From assembly GCA_000310025.1 (NCBI GenBank), contig FN649749.1, forward strand, positions 3,294,762-3,358,761: DNA of 64,000 nt, given 5' to 3'. Every line of letters starts with the position of its first letter. Position 1 is the first letter of the stretch. The position numbers and the translations under genes were made by a program. The notes under the pieces were generated by a model, which was not told the origin of the DNA, searched no databases, and saw nothing but the letters and a program-made list of their open reading frames with translations. Shown in pieces: positions 12,601 to 24,118 of the stretch. The DNA is from Ectocarpus siliculosus. Taxonomy: Eukaryota; Sar; Phaeophyceae; Ectocarpales; Ectocarpaceae.

Positions 12601-15600
12601 GGGAGGCATGTGTCCCCAGGTCGGGGCTAGGGTACTGCACGGGAATCAACTCCTCGGCTGATTGCTGCACGGTCGACGAGGAAAAGGTAGGCACAAAGAA
12701 GCGCCTGCCGCGTTGGAAACTGTTGTTCGAATGTACAAGGTTGTCCCTCCGGAGTTGGCTAATGAGAGCACGCTGTCATGAAGGTGTGATACACGCGATG
12801 AAAGTAAGAGCTCACCGATGGAAGTAAAAGCTCACAGCGGACTGCCAGCCGCGGTTTGAAGTTCCCACAGCTGACGTGTTTTCCACTCGAACAGCCCGGC
12901 GACCCTCAAAGAATCGAAAAGACGTAATTACAAACCTGTGTGTCCAGTCTTGCGAGGACCAACACATTGTGTTGCGCAGCAGCCCTTTTTGGTAGAAAGC
13001 CGAGAGGGCGGTTGTCGCCGCTTCTGGGGGGCAAGCTGTGCGATGAGCCCCTCGGATAGGGGATGTAGTCCTTGTGCCCACGTGTGTACACACCTTCTTG
13101 AGCCACGTGCAGCATGGTACCGCCGTGGGGGAGGGGGCGAGACTTTGCCCTCATTCCAGTCGCGATGGCCCTAGCTCAAGTCCAGTGTGTTGCACGATGG
13201 GGGGGGTGAATAGCGTAGATAGAATTCTAGACAGTTGTTTTGGGTGCATGTGACGGGTTGGTAATCTAACGGCCTAGTACAGCTGGATTGATCGGGCTTC
13301 GATTGAAGCGGCGCTGCCTGGGCCTTGTTTAACCGCTTTTGAAGGAAGATTCCGACCCCCAACCTCTTCGCCTGATTCCTGGGTACCAGGAGTTTGCTTC
13401 TCCCAAGCTCCTCCTCGTGCTTTCAGCGAAGGCCTCACGTATCGACTCTTGCTTGCTAACAGTATTATTTTATTGTGTTCTCACGTTCTGGCTTTTTTCT
13501 TGTTTTGTTCACATTCCATGGCCTTTTGAGCAGAGACCGAACGGGTGCCGCGACAAGACATGCTCCCACGACTGCCGGAGAGACTTCCGGTGCTACACCG
13601 ACCAGTGCGAGGGGAAGTGTGTATACCCGGACAGTTGCAAGAGCTCGTGAGTATCTGTGTGTGTTTTTATTATTAGCATCGACCGCGCTAACCGGCTGAC
13701 CAATGAAAAGACGTCCGTCTTAGTGCGGTTGAAAACACGAAACACTTCGATCTGCCATGAACTGGGACCCCGTGAGGGGGCAACATGGGGGAGGGTAAAC
13801 TATCCTTCGGATCAAAGACAGAAACGGCAGCAACAGAAGAAAACTGGACGCGTCTACCAAAGCCATTACCTTGCACTCTAGTTCGTTTAGGAGTACTTTC
13901 ACCATTATCCTCCTTGTTTTCGCTCCCATCATTCTGATAATCATTTTGACAAGAATCTCTGGGCAGTTCTTCCCTAGCCCTACGTTTTTTGTTTTGGGGA
14001 AGGTTATCTGGCTCAAACCCTTTGCTCTCTTCCACTCCTCCATGTTTTCCTCCTCCATCGTCGTCTTCGTCCTCCTTTCTTCCCTTTCCCTTTCCTTCGT
14101 CTCCGTCACTCCCAAAAGAACTACTCTCACTACTATCGTTGTCGCAGAGATCCCAACCGATTGGCCCTGGTGGAAGTTGGTCGATCAGTAGCCCATGACG
14201 TTTGAACACATCGCGAGTTCGCATCGACAGAAAAATTGTGTGTGATTGTCCGGATATGTAGCTGCAAAAGCTTGTGGGTGTTTGCTTGGGTCTGTGAGTG
14301 TGTTGTGTGTGTTTTGAAGGTACATCGACCGTGCAAATAACCAATGAAAATGAAAAGACGTCAGTCTTGCAGCCTAGCGGGATATGAAAGGCGAACACGC
14401 TTTCTGTGAGTGGGAGTGTGCACGCGCCGACAGGTGTTGCTCAGAAAGGACTGATGGGTTCGGTCTCATGAGGGACGAATTTTCAATTTTGGAATTTTCT
14501 CGTAGTGGAGGTGTCGATAAGAAAGAAGAAACATGCATGTGTATGACACTCGGCAGTTCAGTTGGGGAGCTCAGAACGATAGCAGGGTGATGACAGCCAC
14601 ACCAACGATACAGGCCACCATCGAGAGTTTGACGAAAAGAGACTCGCGTTTTTGTCCTGTTTTGGCTGCGGTGACACCAATAGTTGAAAGGGTGGCTGGC
14701 TGCCCCTTTCTGCGCCGTCTGAGGGTAGTCACACGCCGCCCAGACCCACCTTGCCTCAAACACGTGAAATTTTGCACCATCCGTGTGCCCCTTTCGCATG
14801 GTGCTATCCTATACCGAGGAATACGGTCGGTTGCATTTTTTATTATGTAGTATTATAAATAGTATAACAGCCTTCACGCTAGCATGTTAAGCTTGGTTTT
14901 AGCAAGGGATAGGGTTAGGGATAGGGATACGAACCCCCCCTCTCTATTTCACATACAATGCTTAATATCCTCTCGAAGGCAGTCCGCATATATTGACCCC
15001 ATGGGTTTACTATGAAATATACGTGGTAACACAGAAAGACTAGACGTTCGAGATATACCCACTGCCGAAAAGGATGTACTCAAGTCCTTTCAGTGAGTGG
15101 ACGGAAACCGGCTGGAAACTGGGCTTATTTTTGAGTCTGTTTAAGCCTGTGCACTGAACTATACCAGTGATACCAGCTGGTGCTATGTAGAAAAGCATCT
15201 GCATAGGTGGATACATTTAACAATACATGCCCTGTAGTTCTCTACTGGGTCAACGACAAATATGGGTTCATGATTGTTCTCTATCTCGCCCGTGTTGCTC
15301 ATTGGCTCATTGTCCGGCCCGCCTCGCTGGACATTTTTTTTTTCCCTCTCTCCTTGGTCAGCCGCGGCATGGTAACCTGCGCTTGCCAAAACGAAAGCGA
15401 GGTCGGCAACGGGCACGTCTGCCCGGGGGAGACGCCAGAGGTCTTGACGGTGAGACGGGGGGGGGGGGGCACGTGCACTCCACGGGGATACTTTTCGTTC
15501 GCACTTTATTTTTTTTCCCCTCTGTAGGTCAGGGTAGCGTGCGTGGTGTTGCAGCACTCACCCAAATCACCTTGGGAAGGCGTGTCTGCCTTTTGTTCGC

Positions 15601-18582
15601 AGCACGCACACGGTTTTGCTTAGTTCCATGTACCGCTTGCTTGAAGCCGGGGGTGACCCTCTTTGTTGAGGAACGCACGTTGCCGCAAAGGACGTGCGAA
15701 AAAACTTCAAAAATACACAACCACTGAAAGACTACCCGTTCTCTTGCAAGCACGGCATGATGGCGGGTAGAAAGCATGGCCGCCTACGCGTCAGTAATGA
15801 GATGCCGCCGCCACCATTTTATACCACGCTGCCATGGGTATTCACATTCGAAGGGGTGCCGTTGCGTGTAACGGTAAAAAGGGTGTACCGCTGATACTTG
15901 CGTATCATGCTTGTTCGATGCTGTCGCTGCTGGTACGCGGAAGGCTGTCGTGCCGTACAATTACCGCGTTGTTGTTGTTGTTGTTGTTGTTGTTGCTGCT
16001 GCTGCTGTTGTTGTCTTCGCATTAAAAACCGTTCCGATATCTTTGCCCAATACCCTTGTTCACTGCGTACTGACCCGTGTAGGGACAATATTTTCACCGC
16101 GTTGTCCACGTCGCATCAACCACCCGACTGACTTTTATGTGCGTTGTCTTGGATCACGCGGCGTCGTCTTGAAGGATGCCAGCGGTGCCTTCCTGGCAGA
16201 CTTGGATCCCTCCAAGGTGTGCGGGTGTCAGGTGCCCAAGGTGGACTTGTGCCACGACGTCAGCTGCGGCCAGCATGCCACTTGCAGGTGTGTACATGCC
16301 CTGCGTGAATAGAACCGTTATGAGGGGACGAAACCCGTGAAGGCGTGCGAAGTATCGCGGCACACGGTGCAAATCGCTACTGCTAGTGTTTGTTCCAGAA
16401 AATATATTACCCGTTCGAGATGTTTGTTTATTTCTGGTGGCTGACATCCAAGACGTGCGGATTTTTCCGCGGATTTTCCTGCATTTCTGAGCTTTGATTT
16501 GAGCAGCACAGTTTTCGACTAGTACAGACAGACGAAGGTACCTGATAGAGAAATCGGAACGGTTGTTGAGGTGAAGACAACAACAATAAACAATGTCGCG
16601 ACCGGCGACCTGTAGCATGAAGGGAGTCTCTCTGAAGTCGAAAACAAACAGAAATCAACGACGGGAACTTCCTCGATTTTTTCACTCTTCCTCTGGCCTC
16701 CCCGAAGGCTTTGCGGGTCGTCAACCATTCGTCGGGAAGCGTTTGTTTTCTGAGTGTTGTCCGTTGCGGTACCTGAAATATAGTCGTGCCTGCGGAACGT
16801 GAAGCGTTTGGTTACATGGGATGCGCGACCAATCCATGGTATTTCTGGTTTGGCAAAGCGAACGCAAGGGCGTCGACCAGCTTGTGGTTAATCCTCGTGA
16901 AACGTGTAGCCGGGGCCGGCGAAAACCCGGCATATCGCTCCGTCCCGGCATGCGATGTCAATGGTCTAATGACTACGGCATGCGTTTACGTCAGTACATC
17001 CGGCCACCATATCGCTCCGTCCTGGCATTGTAGGCATGCGAGGTCAATGGTCGAACGACTACGGCACATACACCTGGCTACCATATCGCTCCGTCCCGGC
17101 ATTGTACGGATGCGAGGTCAACGGTCTAACGACTATGGCATGCGTTTACATGAGTGCACCCGGCTACCATATCGCTCCGTCCCGACATTGAAGGGATGCC
17201 AGGTCAATGGTCTAGCGACTACGGCATGCGTATACATGAGTACACCCGGCTACCATATCACTCCGTCCGACTTGCGAGGTTAATGGTCTAACAACTACGG
17301 CATGCGTTTACATGAGTACCCCCCCCCCCCTCCTCCGAGCAGTGAGGGGAAGTGTCAGTGTGCGCCGGGATACAGCCATGTTCCAGACCTCGGTTGCATG
17401 GACGAGAGACCTGTCTGGCTGGATCTCAAGGGTCCCACCCACCTCACCATGAAGCAGTGCGACAAGTACGTGGAGCACGGGGTGCAGGTTGTGGACGCCA
17501 ACTCTGAGAACCACGACAGGTATGTGTGCGTGCGTGTACGAACCAACCACAAGGGTTTAGCGTACTTGACCGCAGGAGAAATGTCTGTTGTTGCTGTTGT
17601 TGCTGTTGCTGCTACCACCGTCATGAATGATGTTTGGCCTCGAAGTGACACCCATTTCTTTCAGCAATTGAGAATCCCCCCCCTACCGGCTGATATCGAT
17701 AGGATAGGGAAAATATTTCTTCACCACCTTTGTCAAAGTAGGAAGGAGTGATTGGTGATCGGTCCAGTGGGGGCAATGCTCCGTCCTCTCGAGGACGCGT
17801 GGTCTAGCAGCTAAGACACGCAGAACATGTGTCCCCCCCCCCACTTCCGGCTTACTTTTTCGCACCAAACCCCAACAGAAACGTTGGTGTGTCCTACTCC
17901 AAGCCTCCCGGAAAGTGTGCCTCGGAAATGGGTACGTTCACGGTAAACTACACTCTCAACACGGAATGGATGGACCCCCCTGTCCAGTACATCTTACGCC
18001 ACGTGAGTTATTGTTGGGTCGCTGTATGGCTATTATCACTTTCTGTCGCCTTGTCTTTTTTTTTGTCTTCGTCGGGTATTTCGGTTCTCGCTTTTTTTCT
18101 GTTGGCTATATAGATAATAACTCGTTGCCGTGTTGTTTTACTCGGGGCTTTTTGGTCCCCTTTCTTTTTTTGCGATGATTGTGTGTGTTTATGTTTGCGT
18201 TGGTGCTGTCCAAACCAATGCGCGCGCGTGTGTGTTTGTGTTTAGGTTAGCTGTGTCCTAGCCAAGACACTGGGTTAAAATCCTCCAGCCGTTCCGGATA
18301 CCCACCGTCAGACAGAGAGATGTTTGCGCGGTGTTCTTTGGCAATAGCGGTGTTCCGTGTTGTGGCCAGACGTGTGACAGACGCTTGACATGCTCGACTC
18401 GGAAATAGTGTAGGAGTATGGACGTATGTAGGGCGGTCTCATTTTGGTCTGTCTGGCACACGACGGAAGGCGGGGTGTTGCTGCTTGGAGAAGGTCGGAG
18501 CAATCTGGAGTTACGCTGAAGTAAAGAAATCAGATCTGTATTTCGAAACGACGAAAAAAATAGCGACGAAGACGACGACGAA

Positions 18583-18634
<52 letters not shown>

Positions 18635-21600
18635 AACAACAATAACCACATAAGTGATAGCACCAACGACGAAGACATCGGCAACGATGACAATAACCCG
18701 CAACGACTGAACAAAAAAAATAATAGGTCACCGTGGAAGACGTCGACGAGTGCGCCTTGGACATCGGGTCCCCGCAGGCTGCCTGCTACGGGTGCAAGCC
18801 CAGCTGCCACAAGCACGCCAGGTGCGAGAACAGGGTGGGCACGTACACCTGCCAGTGCCCCGCGTGCATGGGCGGCGACGGCTTCGAGCCCTTTACGCCG
18901 AGGAAGTCGGGGACGCTTCCGGCGGGGTACGACGGAGGTACCGGCTGCAAGGATACGTGCGCTCCCGTCATCACGCTGATTGGTGAGCGGCATTATGTAG
19001 AGTGGTCTTCGCGGTTTTTTTCTACGAAGCAAACATGTTGGATAAAGCTTACAATCGGGGAAGTTGGGTCAGGGTGAGGGTATGGGAATAGGGTCTGCGT
19101 ACCCCCTCCCTGTTCTATTTCCTCGTTAACTTAACTTCTCGCGAAGGCGGTCCGTGAGCAGTTGCTGCCGTTGTTGTCGTTGTTGCCGATGTTGTGTAGT
19201 CGCCTTGTTGGTGGTGGCGGTTGCGGTGGGGTTTATGATGATTGGTATCGATCCTCGATTGTTGTTGTGGATGGTTTTCTTGATGTCATCGATATTGTTG
19301 TTTTATGCTCAACAATCCTGAAAAGAGACCCCGTGATGTATGAAGCAGAGGGTGAGTACCGTCTGCGTGTCTACCACCCCGGCTTGAAGGCAGTCGCGCA
19401 ACGACTTGGCCACAAGTCCAAGAAACCAACCCAAGACTTGACCCCCGTTACTACCACCGCCGCCGACGAAGAGATGTTGGTTGCGACCTGTTGCTGTGTT
19501 TCGATTTTGTGTTCGTCGTTCGCAATCTAGCCGTCTCTAACTCTTGTCTTCCTACCTACCCGGCAAATTGCGCTGTGAGCGCTGATTTTGAAACCATTCG
19601 AAAAAAAAAACTGAAGAATTCATTCCGGGGGCCACGCAGATTGATTTCTTGGCCTTGGCGCGATAACAGGCTCTTCACTTCCTTCCCTGTGACTGGCTCC
19701 GAGGTCAATGCCATCAATGTTGCCGTCTGTTGCGGTGCGGTGCAGGCGCCATCACCTGCATCGTTGGTCACGGGAGCGGTTGTTGTTGGTGTGTCAAAAG
19801 AGACTACTTGTGCTAGCTGCTGGGTTTTGTGTTGTGGTCAAAGCTTGTAGCGACGATGATTTGATGTTGTTTGATGTTGTTTGATGTTTTTTTGTGTTCT
19901 CAGAGCTTGTGGCGAAGCTGATCCGTTGTTGTTGTTATTGTTGTTGTTGTCGATCGATGCAGGTGACGACCCTCTAGTGATGACGGTTGGCCTCAACACG
20001 GACATCGCTGGGAACCCGATCAGGGGCAAGGACTACACACAAGAGCTGGCCAGTCTCATTACGAGGACCGCGGGAGGGGTAAGTCGTTCTTCTCGTCGTA
20101 TACCGTGGTATATGGTATTCCGTACCATATACCGTACCGTAGACGAGAATCGCGGGAGGGATGATTCGCTCTTTTCGTTATTTACCGTGGTTTACGGTAT
20201 TCCGTACCGTATTCCGTAGTGCGTAGTGCGTAGTCGGTAGGAGTGCGAGTGATCGCACACAAGCCCTATACCGCCGTTCAAGGCTCGATTGCTCCGCAAC
20301 CAAAGAGGGTGTGAACGTGTGAACAGAGACGACAGTCCGTGCCAGGAAGTCTCCCTCTCAACGATATGTTTCAAGATACCACGGCATGCCGTGNNNNNNN
20401 NNNNNNNNNNNNNNNNNNNNNNNNNNNNNNNNNNNNNNNNNNNNNNNNNNNNNNNNNNNNNNNNNNNNNNNNNNNNNNNNNNNNNNNNNNNNNGGGGGGG
20501 GGGGGGGAGGGGTCACTCGCACTCATGTTTGTGACGGTGGTCGAAGGTTGCCATGGGGCAGAAGCGTACGGGTAAAACCGGTTCTTCTCCCGGGCATGCC
20601 GTAGTTTGATCGTAGTGCTGCGGAGTGTTTGCCGGTGGCGTTCCGAGTTTCTCAATAGTGTTCCGTGCTGCCATTGATGTTCAGCATTTTCCACGCTGAG
20701 TTTCATGGAGATGGTCGATGTGTTTGGTGTTTGATCCTTCGCGCTTTACCCATTTTTGCATTTCCCTCGAAAAGCTAGAGGCGCTATACCCTCGTGTAAT
20801 TCGGTGTACACCCCCCCAACGCTCATTTTCTGAACCTTTTTTGACGAGGAGATGGCAGTGGTGAGGTTGTCGTTGCTGTCGAGCTGGCTTGTTTATGCGC
20901 ATGTTCCCGGCGGTATCGTATTAGGTGTAGAATGACCCCCCTTCTCTTTACCACCTGCTTGCGACGTCTGTTGCACCCCATCTCCGCCCTCGATGGTAGG
21001 CCTTGTGCAACGATGGTCTCGGGTCAAGATGTGCTACCGTTATCGACAACAACGGGACGCACCAGGGGGTGGACATAACGCACAACCTCAAGATCTTGGA
21101 ACCAGAACCGGTGAGTGACGCACGCTTGAGTTTTTGGGCCCTCAAGAGTGCCAACGACCCGTTGTATCGCAGATGATATATACCTGACAAACATCGATGG
21201 AAAATAGCGGGCCCTCAATAGTACCGACGGCCCGTTGTAGAATGGTGCCTATGATATACACCTGATAACACAGACGGAAAGTAATCGAGCTGTTGTGCTC
21301 AAAGTTGAGTGCTTCCGGTGCCCGCTCGCTCTTGCGCCGTTGTGCTTGTCGGGCACATGCCAGGCTAGGCTAGAGCTGCCCCCCCCCTGGACAGATTTTC
21401 GAAGCTGCATTACTCTGTGGCGGAGTAGCCCCAAAACAAGTCGGATAGAAAATGTACTGTTTCGATTGCTCCCCCATCGCCGCGAAAACATCGTGAAGAA
21501 AACGGCTCGCCGGGGGGGGGGGGGGGGGGGTACTCATAGTCGTGCATACCTTGTAGTCGTTAGACCATTGACCTCGCGGGGGAGGGAGAGGCGCTATTGG

Positions 21601-24118
21601 ATCATTTTCGGTACATGAGTTTGTGGTGGCCACGTGGTCACTCCCGTACAATGTTCTGTCCTATCATTGTCTGTAGGTGGTACTCACGTAGGAATGGTTA
21701 CCGTTGCTACTGCTGAACAGCATGTTTTGCATGGCGATATCGATGTATGGTGTATGGTAACTCACGTAACAATGGTTGCCCCTCTCGAACCGCATCTTTT
21801 GCTGCCCGATACATGTATGGACACATTTTCTCAGTCGAAGAAAGACCCTTTGCAGTGGAAAGTGTCGTACAACGCGGTTGACGAAGCGGGCAACTACGCT
21901 TTGCCCAAGACCAGGACCATCGAGATTAAGGTGTGAGCGAAGAATCATCATACTGTAGGGGTGTACCGTAAAACGTGGCAATACCGCCGAAGTGACTTTG
22001 TCAGGTTCGCTGAGATCGACAAAATGTTTTCTGTTGACTCTTCCGTCGAAACCAGCGGTGCATCAACCCACTGCACCGAGGCATGTGTGTGGCCGTGGTA
22101 GGTGTGTGGATGACCTGAGTCTGATGGAGGTGGTGGTCTGTGGCAAGAGTAGGCTCGGGGAAATGGATCGCATGATGGTAGGCGGGTAGATGCGATGCGG
22201 CAGAGGTCTGACGGGTGCAGGGGGGAGGGAGCCAATCTGATTGGCCCCAAACAGAAAAGTCCTGCTCAGCCCGGTAACGAACGGAGTAAAGCTTTGGCGT
22301 TTTGGCAAAATAGAAATGGTGCTGCGTGCGTGCACCAGAAAGCAGGAAGCGGATGGAGGACTGGAACGCTGCGTGGGTGAGTGCAAGGAATCGATTTGTC
22401 GATCGTCGACTTTGTTTAAAGGAGCACTCTTATAAGTTGAAGACTCTGTTTAAAGGAAGACTCAGTTTCAGGGAGACTCGGTGTGAGGGAAACTCGGTTT
22501 TCGAGAAGATTCTGCTTGAGCGTTGAAGGGATATTATTTGGCCAAGGAAGAGTCTGTTTTCGAAGGAATCATGTTGCGGGTGCTCTGGCCGTTGTCACAC
22601 ACGCTCTCTCACTACTTTTACACGCGCCCGCCAAGCAGGAGGTTTCGATGGAGGAGTACGCGGACCAGAAGGTCAAGGAGGCGATGAAGAACTGCCCCAA
22701 GTGCGGGACCGGTAAGCCAACCGAGTGCCCCAAGCCGCCCGCCCCCGTCCAGCTGCCGTGCAAGCCTAGCGAGGGGGAGAAAGGGAGATCAGCAGGGAAC
22801 ACGGCTTCGGACATCAGCTGTAGCCGAGACTGCCCGTGCTCCGAGCGGAGGGAGTGCGTGGCGGAGTCGGAGTGCGCGGCGAGGCTGGAAGAGCAGAAGC
22901 AGGGGCATTCCGCCACGTGCCAGGTTAGTGATGCGAGTGTGCTCCGACGTTTTCAGAAAATATACTTCAATACAACATACACGGAAATACTGCAGTCGTA
23001 GGCCCTCTACAAGGCGGGTGCCCGCTATGGGGCGGGTGAAATCGGCTGGCACAGATGTAATATTCAAGACGGTTAATGCATTGAGTAGGGCGGGTGCCCT
23101 GCACAGTGTGGGTGAATCGGTCTGGAGCATACCCGCCTTATAGAGGGCCTACGACTGCTGTACCCGTTCGAGATATGACCACAGTCTGAGGGGATGTGCT
23201 CAAGTCTTTCAGTGAGTGGAGGGGAACCGACTGGAAATTGGGCTTATTTTGAGTGTGTTTAGTCTATACACTGACTTATGCCAGTGATACCAGCTGGTGC
23301 TAAGCACTAGCCTTGGCGAGGATATTACTCTTGGTTTTAGTAGGGGGTAGGGAATAGCGCCACGAAAATGCCCTCTCTATTTTTGTCCATCCGGTTTAAT
23401 GTTGCCACCATCTCCCAGGATCACTCTGAAAATTTTTCCGAGTGACTGACGTACCCCCCAGCAATAAACTTTTTGCTTTATATCGTAAGAAAGCTCTGTT
23501 TCAGGCGGATCGTTTGATCGGAGCAGATTTTTTTTTTTGGTTGGCAAGAAAATCACGATTTTGTCGAGATTTTTCAAGATTTTGAATGGTTTTAGTTGGT
23601 TGAGTGTGGGGTCTGATTTTTTATTTTAGACCGGTTTTGCGCGTATCACGTCGAGGAGCTGCGAACGACCCAACTCAGTGTTTTTTTCGCTGATATGCCA
23701 CGGAGAAACGGGCAAAAAAGAGCGTTCCTGGTGAAATCAGAAAACCGTTTTCCGGGGAGAAATGCACCGATAGAATTCGAAAAACTCAACGGATTCGGAC
23801 GAATTGGACCTGTACCCACGACAAGTTTTTTTTTTTTTTTCCAATTTTTGTTTTTGGCGAGATACGGCCACACGACGTTTGGTGCGTTCACTCACCACGC
23901 ATGAATACACGACACACATCATTCACATCATACAGCAGTAGCACACCCTCACAAGGGCCCACACAACAAGTCCACACATGGCTGAGCGTAAGGCCAAAGA
24001 GATGGCCGCCAAAGGGATGGCCGCCCTTTCTGCGGCCAAGGAGGCCAGGAAAATGTCTAACAAGGCTGCCGACAAGATGCTGAAGAAGTTCAAGGCAGCA
24101 AAACTCACGGCCACCTGA
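9687..24118 (+). CDS. secreted multi-exon protein with EGF-like and Ig-like (DUF5011/HYR-type) domains
   Basis: Exons in consistent phase: 9687-9856, 10669-10788, 11451-11594, 12539-12686, 13534-13646, 15362-15449, 16175-16287, 17343-17519, 17879-18002, 18727-18982, 19328-19351, 19963-20078, 21000-21110, 21835-21930 and 22639-22923 (695 codons). A possible last exon is 23942-24118. Residues 1-25 are a signal peptide (basic start, then GLLATAVVLLS). A Ca-binding EGF domain (DSNEC, then CVNTIGSYECSC) lies near 130-165, with Cys-rich modules at 195-330. An Ig-like domain lies at about 318-402, a second EGF-CA (DVDEC, then CENRVGTYTCQC) at 404-450, and a DUF5011-like domain (APVITLIG to VDEAGNYA) at about 477-600. 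A Cys-rich end follows. Role: extracellular or cell-wall matrix protein, by family. The 24-base exon 11 and the last exon are least certain. No membrane segment was found. Confidence 0.72.
13677..13723 (+). repeat. direct repeat, left copy
   Basis: It reads CATCGACCG...CCAATGAAAAGACGTC and recurs at 14323-14369 with small indels, either side of the nested antisense ORF. Confidence 0.7.
13688..14224 (-). CDS. nested antisense ORF: acidic, basic-cluster protein with an RVxF-like motif
   Basis: The frame is open on the strand opposite the EGF gene, inside its intron 5, for 178 codons from Met14224 (the frame continues open upstream to 14398). It has a Ser/Asp/Glu-rich centre, two basic clusters resembling nuclear signals (PQNKKRRARE and TPKRTR) and GRRVQFSS, which fits the RVxF docking motif for protein phosphatase 1. 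A direct repeat (13677-13723 and 14323-14369) brackets most of it, suggesting an inserted or duplicated unit. No family is recognised. Chance is possible, but the mixed acidic and basic composition looks coding. Confidence 0.35.
   Translation of the reverse strand: MRTRDVFKRHGLLIDQLPPGPIGWDLCDNDSSESSSFGSDGDEGKGKGRKEDEDDDGGGKHGGVEESKGFEPDNLPQNKKRRAREELPRDSCQNDYQNDGSENKEDNGESTPKRTRVQGNGFGRRVQFSSVAAVSVFDPKDSLPSPMLPPHGVPVHGRSKCFVFSTALRRTSFHWSAG
14323..14369 (+). repeat. direct repeat, right copy
   Basis: Partner of 13677-13723. It carries an extra 'AATG' next to the shared TGAAAAGACGTC. Confidence 0.7.
14880..15185 (+). repeat. dispersed repeat, composite copy
   Basis: The first half (14880-14990) matches the TTAGGGATAGGG block of 7010-7125 and 19030-19160. 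The second half (15070-15185) matches 23195-23305, ending in CAGTGATACCAGCTGGTGCT; a weaker match ends near 11850. It lies in intron 5 of the EGF gene. Confidence 0.6.
15967..16013. repeat. GTT/GCT triplet run, intronic
   Basis: GTT units are followed by GCT units in intron 6 of the EGF gene. Not coding in the gene's frame. Confidence 0.9.
16931..17335 (+). repeat. tandem repeat of 74-86 bp, five copies, ending in a C-run
   Basis: The word CATATCGCTCCGTCC starts near 16931, 17008, 17082 and 17168, with a variant near 17253. Each is followed by a GAGGTCAATGGTCTAACGACT-like word and CATGCGTTTACATGAGTAC. The last copy runs into a 13-base C-run that is the pyrimidine tract for exon 8 (acceptor at 17342). 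Confidence 0.85.
17640..17842 (-). repeat. about 200-bp dispersed repeat ending in a C-run at a 3' splice site
   Basis: On the reverse strand it matches 46986-47180: a G-run, then CATG, GCGTGTCTTAGC, a GACGGAGC block, CCTTCCTACT and AAAGGTGG. In gene orientation its C-run (17832-17842) sits 36 bases before the exon 9 acceptor. Confidence 0.65.
18588..18650. repeat. (AAC)n run, intronic
   Basis: About 20 AAC units with a few AAT variants in intron 9 of the EGF gene, shortly before exon 10. Confidence 0.95.
19030..19160 (+). repeat. dispersed repeat, copy 3
   Basis: Same order of blocks as 7010-7125, from GTTGGATAAAGC to CTTCTCGCGAAGGCGGTC. It lies directly downstream of exon 10. Confidence 0.65.
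20068..20222 (+). repeat. tandem duplication of exon 12 end with hairpin
   Basis: About 75 bases starting with the exon 12 end and donor (CGCGGGAGGGGTAAG) are repeated in altered form from 20146 (CGCGGGAGGGATGA). The second copy has lost the GT donor. The first copy holds a hairpin at 20107-20133 with 11-bp arms GGTATATGGTA / TACCATATACC. Confidence 0.7.
20394..20493. other. assembly gap (100 N)
   Basis: Exactly 100 N followed by a 14-base G-run. The true length is unknown. It lies in intron 12 of the EGF gene, so a small exon could be hidden here. Confidence 1.
22988..23162. mobile_element. small TIR element (MITE) with TA target duplication
   Basis: Terminal inverted repeats start CTGCAGTCGTAGGCCCTCTA on the left and CAGCAGTCGTAGGCCCTCTA (reverse strand) on the right, both followed by (C/T)AAGGCGGGT. 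Each end is flanked by TA, the target of Tc1/mariner elements. It interrupts a dispersed repeat: a copy without it at 16395-16420 reads AAATATATTACCCGTTCGAG. Confidence 0.65.
23195..23385 (+). repeat. dispersed repeat, blocks in swapped order
   Basis: 23195-23305 matches 15070-15185 (AGTGAGTGGA to CCAGCTGGTGCT). The GGTAGGG/CTCTCTATTT block follows at 23325-23385 instead of preceding it. Confidence 0.55.

Noticed and set aside
16931-17335. CRISPR-like array of evenly spaced repeats
   Set aside because: Units are contiguous with no unique spacers, vary in length, and lie in a eukaryotic intron.
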